Positions 58,567 through 64,000 of a stretch of 64,000 bases of DNA are shown here, piece by piece. The notes under the pieces were generated by a model. The model searched no databases and was not told the DNA's origin. It saw only the letters and a list, made by a program, of their open reading frames with translations. The position numbers and the translations under genes are program-made. Each line of letters opens with the position of its first letter. The first letter of the stretch is position 1. Source of the stretch: Patagioenas fasciata (lineage: Eukaryota > Chordata > Aves > Columbiformes > Columbidae); contig NC_092526.1 in the NCBI RefSeq assembly GCF_037038585.1, forward strand, positions 42,481,501-42,545,500, written 5' to 3'.

Positions 58567-59100
58567 GGGACCCAGCAGTGCCACAAAGGACCCAGGAGTT
58601 CAGGAGGGCACCCAGGAGTGCCCCAAAGGATCCAGAGTTCAGGAGGGCACCCAGGAGTGCCCCAAAGGATCCACAGTTCAGGAGGGGACCAAAGAGTTCA
58701 GGACGGATCCACCCAGGACTTCATGGTGGGACCCACCCAGGACTTCAGGAGGGGACCCAGGAGTTCAGGAGGGACCCATTCAATAGTTGAGGAGGGGGAC
58801 CAGAAGTGCCCCAAAGGACCCAGGAGTTTAGAAGGGGACCCAGGAGTGCCCCAAAGGATCCAGAGTTCAGGAGGGGACCCAGGAATGCCCCAAAGGACCC
58901 AGGAGTTCAGGAGGGAACACAGGCGTTCTGAGGGGACCCAGGAGTGTCCCATAGTACCCAGGAGTTCGGGAGGCACCCACCCAGGAGTTCGGGAGGGGAG
59001 CCACCCAGGAGTTCGGGAGGGGACCCACCCAGGAGTTCGGGAGGGGACCCACCCAGGAGTTCGGGAGGGGACCCACCCAGGAGTTCGGGAGGGGACCCAG
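58566..59100 (+). repeat. Segment repeated ~4.6 kb away at right edge
   Basis: GGCACCCAGGAG pairs, AAAGAGTTCAGGACGG with GGATCCACCC (~58,690), TTCATGGTGGG, CATTCAATAGTTGAGG, AATGCC, GGCGTTCTG and GTTCGGGAGGCACCC occur in this order. They recur at ~63.2-63.7 kb with offsets of 4,617 bp (left) and 4,682 bp (right). AGTTGAGGAGG is a variant found only in these two places. Confidence 0.82.
58985..59098 (+). repeat. 24-bp run, GTTCGG subtype, ~5 units
   Basis: About five ACCCACCC-start units with CGGGAGGGG tails, one with GGGAGCCACCC for GGGACCCACCC. It is homologous to the run at ~63.68-63.75 kb. Confidence 0.85.
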
Positions 59101-59500
59101 CAGTGCCCCAAAGGACCCAGAAGTTCAGGGGGGAACCCAAGAGTACTGAGGAGACCCAGGAGTGTCCCAAAGGACCCAGGGGTTCAGGGGTGAACCCAGG
59201 AGTTCTGAGGGGACCCATGAGTGCCCCAAAGTACCCAGGAGTTCGGGAGGGCACCCACCCAGGAGTTCGGGAGGGCACCCACCCAGGAGTTCGGGAGGGC
59301 ACCCACCCAGGAGTTCGGGAGGGCACCCACCCAGGAGTTCGGGAGGGGACCCACCCAGGAGTTCGGGAGGGGACCCAGCAGTGCCCCAAAGGACCCAGAA
59401 GTTCAGGGGGGAACCCAAGAGTACTGAGGAGACCCAGGAGTGTCCCAAAGGACCCAGGGGTTCAGGGGTGAACCCAGGAGTTCTGAGGGGACCCAAGAGT
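59096..59500 (+). repeat. 278-bp duplication
   Basis: The string GTGCCCCAAAGGACCCAGAA at 59,103 recurs at 59,381, an offset of 278 bp. Both are followed by CAGGGGGGAACC, TACTGAGG, AGTGTCCC, CCAGGGGTTC, TGAACCC and TCTGAGG. Between the two cores lies a run of six GTTCGG-type 24-mers (~59,233-59,376). The first four end in GGGC and the last two in GGGG, a mixed-tail run. Confidence 0.9.
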
Positions 59501-59599
59501 TCCCCAAAGGACCCAAGAGTTCAGGGGGGGACCCAACATTTCAGGAGGGGACCCAGGAGTTCAGGAGGGGACACAGGAGTGCCCCAAAGGACCCAGGAG

Positions 59600-60360
59600 T
59601 TCAGTGGGGGACTGAAGAGTTCAGGAGGGGGACCAGGAGTGCCCCAAAGGACCCAGGAGTTCAGTGGGGAACCCAGGAGTTCTGAGGGGACCCAAGAGTG
59701 CCCCAAAGGACCTAAGAGATCAGGAGGGCACCCAAGAGATCAGGAGGGCACCCAAGAGATCAGGAGGGACCCACCCAGGAGTTCAGGAGGTGACCCACCC
59801 AGGAGTTCGGGAGGGGACCCAGCAGTGCCCCAAAGGACCCAGGAGTTCAGGGGGGAACCCAAGAGTACTGAGGAGACCCAGGAGTGCCCCAAAGGATCCA
59901 GGAGTTCAGGGGTGAACCCAGGAGTTCTGAGGGGACCCAAGAGTTCCCCAAAGGACCCAAGAGCTTAGGAGGGGACCCAGGAGTTCAGGGGGGGACCCAG
60001 GATTTCAGGAGGGGACCCAGGAGTTCAAGAGGGGACCCAGGAGTGCCCCAAAGGACCCAGGAGTTCAGTGGGGAACCCAGGAGTTCTGAGGGGACCCAAG
60101 AGTGCCCCAAAGGACCTAAGAGATCAGGAGGGCACCCAAGAGATCAGGAGGGCACCCAAGAGTTCAGGAGGGGACCCACCCAGGAGTTCAGGAGGGGACC
60201 CACCCAGGAGTTCAGGAGGGGACCCAGCAGTACCCCAAAGGACCCAGGAGTTTAGGGGGGAACCCAGGAGTGCCCCAAAGGATCCAGAGTTCAGGAGGGG
60301 ACCCAGGAGTGCCACAAAGGACCCAGGAGTTAAGGGGGGAACCCAGGAGTACTGAGGAGA
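59600..60360 (+). repeat. 404-bp duplication
   Basis: CAGTGGGGAACC, TCTGAGG, AGTGCCCC, GACCTAAGAGATCAGG and GGGCACCCAAGAG occur in order from ~59,640 and again from ~60,044, an offset of 404 bp. GACCTAAGAG (~59,708 and ~60,112) is restricted to this pair and a weak D-type form. The second copy has ATCCAGAG inserted before the TACTGAGG unit. Confidence 0.88.
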
Positions 60361-61000
60361 CCCAGGAGTGCCCCAAAGGACCCAGGAGTTCAGGAGGGGA
60401 CCCAGGATTTCAGGAGGGGACCCAGGAGTTCAGTGGGGGACTGAAGAGTTCAGGAGGGGGACCAGGAGTGCCCCAAAGGACCCAGGAGTTCGGGAGGCAC
60501 CCACCCAGGAGTTCGGGAGGGGACCCACCCAGGAGTTCGGGAGGCACCCACCCAGGAGTTCGGGAGGGGACCCACCCAGGAGATCAGGAGGGGACCCACC
60601 CAGGAGTTCAGGAGGGGACCCACCCAGGAGTTCAGGAGGGGACCCAGCAGTACCCCAAAGGACCCAGGAGTTTAGGGGCGAACCCAGGAGTGCCCCAAAG
60701 GATCCAGAGTTCATGAGGGGACCCAGGAGTGCCCCAAAAGATCCAGAGTTCAGGAGGAGACCCAAGATTTCAGGAGGGACCCACCCAGGACTTCATGGCG
60801 GGACCAACCCAGGCCTTCAGGAGGGGACCCATTCAGGAGTTCAGGAGGGACCCATTCAGGAGTTCAGGAGGGGGACCAGGAGCGCCCCAAAGGACCCAGG
60901 AGTTCAGGAGGGACCCACCCAGGAGTTCAGGAGCGACCCACCCAGGAGTTCTTGGCGGGACCCACACAGGAGTTCTTGGCGGGACCCACCCAGGAGTTCA
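60360..61000 (+). repeat. Divergent mosaic with TTCTTGGCGGG units
   Basis: GCAGTACCCC followed by GAGTTTAGGGG occurs at ~60,228 and ~60,646, 418 bp apart. Two consecutive TTCTTGGCGGG units (~60,950 and ~60,974) replace the TTCATGGCGGG form used everywhere else. AGGAGCGCCCC (~60,880) and AGGCCTTC (~60,812) are further single variants. This part shows more private substitutions than the rest of the array. Confidence 0.8.
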
Positions 61001-61910
61001 GCAGGGGACCCTGGAGTTCAGGGTGGGACCCAAGAGCTTAGAAGGCGACCCAAGAGTTTAGGAAGGGACCCAGGAGTTCAGGAGGGACCCACCCAGGAGT
61101 TCGGGAGGGGACCCACCCAGGAGTTCGGGAGGGGACCCACCCAGGAGTTCGGGAGGGGACCCAGAAGTGCCCCAAAGGACCCCGGAGTTCAGGGTGGGAC
61201 CCAAGAGCATAGATGGGGACCCAAAAGTTCAGGAGGGGACCCAGGAGTACCCCAAAGGACCCAGGAGTTCAGGGGGGAACCCAGGAGCTCTGAGGGGACC
61301 CAACAGTTCTACCAAAGGACCCAAGAGTTCAGGAGGGGACCCAGCAGTGCCCCAAAAGACCCAGGAGTTCAGGTGGGAACACAGGAGTTCGCAGGGGACC
61401 CAGGAGTTCAGGAGGGGACCCAGGAGTCCCCCAAAGGATCCAGAGTTCAGGAGGGGACCCGCCCAGGAGTTCAAGGAGGGACCCGCTCAGGAGTTCAAGG
61501 AGGGACTGAAGAATTCAGGAGGGAACCTAGGAGTTCAGAAGAGGACCCAGGAGTTCACGAGGGGACCCAGAAGTGCCCCAAAGGATCCAGAGTTCAGGAA
61601 GGGACCCAGGAATGCCCCAAAGGACCCAGGAGTTCAGGGGGGAACCCAGGCGTTCTGAGGGGACCCAGGAGTGCCTCAAAGTATCCAAGAGTTCGGGAGG
61701 GGACCCACCCAGGAGATCGTCAGGGGACCCACCCAGGAGTTCGGGAGGGAACCCAGCAGTGCCCCAAATGACCCAGGAGTTCAGGGGGGAACTCAAGAGT
61801 ACTGAGGAGACCCAGGAGTGCCCCAAAGGACCCAAGAGTTCAGGGGTGAACCCAAGAGTTCTGAGGGGACCCGATAGTTCCCCAAAGGACCCAAGAGCTT
61901 AGGAGGGGAC
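61000..61910 (+). repeat. E/D-like block with last ATCG cassette
   Basis: Three GTTCGG 24-mers (~61,090-61,165) are followed by GAGCATAGATGGGG at ~61,206, a diverged form of the GAGCG-TAGAAGGGG marker. Next come TCTACCAAAGG (one-base insertion in TCACCAAAGG), CAGGTGGGAACAC and GTTCAAGGAGGG units. The ATCG cassette at 61,717 has the D-type GACCCGATAGTTCC at ~61,868 but the non-D ACCCACCCAGG before ATCG. It is therefore a D/non-D intermediate. Confidence 0.77.
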
Positions 61911-62880
61911 GCAGGAGTGCCCCAAAGGATCCAGAGTTCAGGAGGGGACCCAAGAGTTCAGGAGGTGACCCAGAAGTTCAGTGGGGGACCGAAGAGTTCA
62001 GGAGGGGGACCAGGAGTGTCCCAAAGGACCCAGGAGTTCAGTGGTGAACCCAGGAGTTCTGAGGGGAACCCAGGAGTGCCCCAAAGGACCCAAGATATCA
62101 GGAGGGCAACCACCCAGGAGTTCAGGAGGGCACCCACCCAGGAGTTCAGGAGGGCACCCACCCAGGAGTTCAGGAGGGGACCGAAGAGTTCAGGAGGGGG
62201 ACCAGGAGTGCCCCAAAGGACCCAGGAGTTCAGTAGGGAACCCAGGAGTTCTGAGGGGACCCAAGAGTGCCCCAAAGGACCCAAGAGTTCAGGAGGGGAC
62301 CCAAGAGTTCAGGAGGGTACCCAAGAGTTCGGGAGGGGACCCACCCAGGAGTTCAGGAGGAGACCCACCCAGGAGTTCAGGAGGAGACCCACCCAGGAGT
62401 TCAGGAGGGGACCCTGCAGTGCCCCAAAGGATCCAGAGTTCAGGAGGGGACCCACCCAGGACTTCATGGCGGGACCCACCCAGGACTTCAGGAGGGGACC
62501 CAGGAGTTCTGAGGGGACCCATTCAGGAGTTCAGGAGGAGGACCAGGAGTGCCCCAAAGGACCCAGGAGTTCAGGAGGGGACCCAGGAGTGCCCCAAAGG
62601 ATCCAGAGTTCAGGAGGGGACCCAAGAGATCAGGAGGGACCCGCCCAGGAGTTCAGGAGGGACCCGCCCAGGAGTTCAGGAGGGACCCGCCCAGGAGTTC
62701 AGGAGGGACCCGCCCAGGAGTTCAGGAGGGGACTGAAGAATTCAGGAGGGGACTGAAGAATTCAGGAGGGGACTGAAGAATTCAGGAGGGGACCTAGGAG
62801 TTCAGGGGGTAACCCAAGAGTTCAGGAGAGGACCCAGGAGTACCTCAAAGGACCCAGGAGTTCAGGAGGGGACCCAGGAA
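61910..62880 (+). repeat. D-tail-like block
   Basis: Order matches 38.0-38.9 kb in D1: CAGTGGGGGACCGAAGAG, AGTGTCCC, GAACCC pairs, GGGCAACCACCC, CAGTAGGGAACC, GGGTACCCAAGAG, CCTGCAGTGCC, TTCATGGCGGG and GAGATCAGG. It differs by GAGGAGACCC 24-mers (~62,355-62,405) and AGATATCAGG (~62,093). It suggests another D-type array begins beyond the right edge or was once contiguous. Confidence 0.8.
62731..62790 (+). repeat. Three tandem 20-bp ACTGAAGAATTC units
   Basis: GACTGAAGAATTCAGGAGGG is repeated three times without change. Elsewhere this EcoRI-site unit occurs singly as the terminator of CCCGCCC runs. This is the only place I see it expanded. Confidence 0.95.
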
Positions 62881-64000
62881 TGCCCCAAAGGACCCAGGAG
62901 TTCAGGGGGGAACACAGGCATTCTGAGGGGACCCAGGAGTGCCCCAAAGTACCCAGGAGTTCGGGAGGGGACCCACCCAGGAGTTCGGGAGGGGACCCAC
63001 CCAGGAGTTCGGGAGGGGACCCACCCAGGAGTTTAGGGGGGGACCCACCCAGGAGTTCAGGGGGGGACCCAGCAGTGCCCCAAAGGACCCAGGAGTTCAG
63101 GAGGGCACCCAGGAGTGCCCCAAAGGATCCAGAGTACAGGAGGGCACCCAGCAGTGCCCCAAAGGACCCAGGAGTTCAGGAGGGGACCCAGCAGTGCCCC
63201 AAAGGACCCAGGAGTTCAGGAGGGCACCCAGGAGTGCCCCAAAGGATCCAGAGTACAGGAGGGCACCCAGGAGTGCCCCAAAGGATCCAGAGTTCAGGAG
63301 GGGACTAAAGAGTTCAGGACGGATCCACCCAGGACTTCATGGCGGGACCCACTCAGGACTTCAGGAGGGGACCCAGGAGTTCAGGAGGGACCCATTCAAT
63401 AGTTGAGGAGGGGGACCAGGAGTGCCCCAAAGGACCCAAGAGTTCAGGGTGGGACCCAAAAGTTCAGGAGGGACCCACCCAGGGGTTCATGGCAGGACCC
63501 ACCCAGGACTTCAGAAGGGGACCCAGGAGTGCACCAGAGGATCCAGAGTTCAGGAGGGGACCCAGGAATGCCGCAAAGGACCCAGGAGTTCAGGAGGGAA
63601 CACAGGCGTTCTGAGGGGACCCAGGAGTGCCCCAAAGTACCCAGGAGTTCGGGAGGCACCCACCTAGGAGTTCGGGAGGGGACCCACCCAGGAGTTCGGG
63701 AGGGGACCCACCCAGGAGTTCGGGAGGGGACCCACCCAGGAGTTCGGGAGGGGACCCAAGAGTACTGAGGAGACCCAGGAGTGCCCCAAAGGACCCAGGA
63801 GTTCAGGGGTGAACCCAGGAGTTCTGAGGGGACCCAAGAGTTCCCCAAAGGACCCAAGAGCTTAGGAGGGGACCCAGGAGTTCAGGGGGGGACCCAAGAT
63901 TTCAGGAGGGGACCCAGGAGTTCAGGAGGGGACCCAGGAGTGCCCCAAAGGACCCAGGAGTTCAGTGGGGGACTGAAGAGTTCAGGAGGGGGACCAGGAG
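62880..64000 (+). repeat. Right-edge mosaic block
   Basis: A GTTCGG 24-mer run (~62,965-63,030) changes into CAGGGGGGG-tail units. Alternating GCAGTGCCCC and GGCACCCAGGAG units follow, with GAGTACAGG variants at ~63,132 and ~63,252. The segment homologous to 58.57-59.0 kb then begins at ~63.2 kb. After a further GTTCGG run (~63,665-63,755) the order resembles 59.4-60.1 kb. The array runs off the window without any flanking sequence. Confidence 0.8.

Larger units (their letters stand above)
1..64000 (+). repeat. Continuous G-rich satellite / mega-minisatellite array (19-24 bp units)
   Basis: Every line of the window is built from variants of one unit: core ACCCAGGAGT followed by a tail such as TCAGGAGGGG (20 bp), GCCCCAAAGG (20 bp) or TCTGAGGGG (19 bp). 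Other forms are a 19-bp ATCCAGAG-type unit and 23-24 bp units with an added ACCC or GCCC step. All units run in the same orientation and none is inverted as far as I can read. Unit consensus is about 65% G+C, with G far exceeding C on this strand. GGGACCC occurs nearly every unit (AvaII/PpuMI sites). GGATCC (BamHI) marks the ATCCAGAG units and GAATTC (EcoRI) marks the ACTGAAGAATTC units. Neither edge reaches flanking DNA. I see no gene, RNA or transposon inside. A eukaryotic satellite is the only reading I can support; the taxon and chromosome are unknown. Confidence 0.97.

Noticed and set aside
57903..58586. 227-codon minus-strand frame with a regular 8-residue repeat
   Set aside because: It is exactly the 24-bp run read backwards; 24 is divisible by three, so a long in-phase repeat is expected without coding function.
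1..64000. CRISPR array
   Set aside because: Unit spacing is regular, but there are no unique spacers between repeats: the interval itself is repeat, and no cas-like gene is present.
1..64000. Immunoglobulin-type switch region
   Set aside because: G-rich, strand-asymmetric tandem repeats are reminiscent, but AGCT is confined to the GAGCTC subtype, typical switch pentamers are absent, and no constant-region exons are visible.
1..64000. Telomeric or subtelomeric TTAGGG-type repeat
   Set aside because: CTTAGGAGGGG occurs as one unit variant, but no tandem TTAGGG is present.
1..64000. tRNA-derived or other SINE origin of the unit
   Set aside because: The reverse-complement GAACTCCTGGGTCCC loosely recalls SINE sequence, but I see no A/B box pair, poly-A tail or target-site duplication.

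Overview
The whole window is one uninterrupted, head-to-tail tandem-repeat array. No unique sequence, protein gene, RNA gene, transposon or CRISPR array could be supported anywhere in it. The building block is a G-rich 19-20 bp unit with core ACCCAGGAGT. Its tail is usually TCAGGAGGGG, GCCCCAAAGG or TCTGAGGGG. A 23-24 bp form carries an extra ACCC or GCCC step (ACCCACCC..., ACCCGCCC...). Every unit I read points the same way, so the + strand is strongly purine/G-rich and about 65% G+C by unit consensus. Both window ends lie inside the array, so the true array is longer than 64 kb.

This is not bacterial or phage sequence. A satellite or mega-minisatellite of this size with layered higher-order repeats (HORs) is typical of eukaryotic heterochromatin, subtelomeres or small GC-rich chromosomes. 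The unit resembles, from memory only, GC-rich 'ACCCAGGCGT...' minisatellites on bird and reptile microchromosomes. That assignment is a low-confidence inference, because no gene is present to anchor the taxon.

Layout. 0-1.1 kb: mixed units. 1.1-4.0 kb: two copies of a ~1.65-kb HOR. 4.0-5.0 kb: a ~0.4-kb segment repeated. 5.0-9.5 kb: mixed, with two related segments 2.13 kb apart and a 205-bp duplication. 9.5-18 kb: three copies of a 2-3 kb family; the outer two are offset by ~5.5 kb. 18.4-32.7 kb: an A-B-(C-C')-A-B arrangement. A and B are ~3-kb sister units, the A-B pair recurs ~8.65 kb away, and C-C' is a 1,393-bp tandem duplication. 32.7-35.5 kb: transition. 35.5-49.4 kb: three copies (D1-D3) of a 4.44-4.95 kb HOR, nearly identical wherever I aligned them. 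49.4-58.3 kb: older mosaic blocks with a 145-bp duplication and long 24-mer runs. 58.3-64 kb: the most divergent mosaic, with local 278-bp and 404-bp duplications and a segment repeated ~4.6 kb apart.

Two marker cassettes track this history. A segment containing ATCGTCAGG occurs 22 times, plus one variant. A segment containing GCAACGTT occurs 17 times. Their spacings and private variants show growth by repeated unequal exchange or replication slippage at several scales. Length differences between sister HORs fall mostly in 24-mer runs. The many open reading frames are a by-product of stop-poor repeats: they overlap in several frames on both strands and I do not call them genes.
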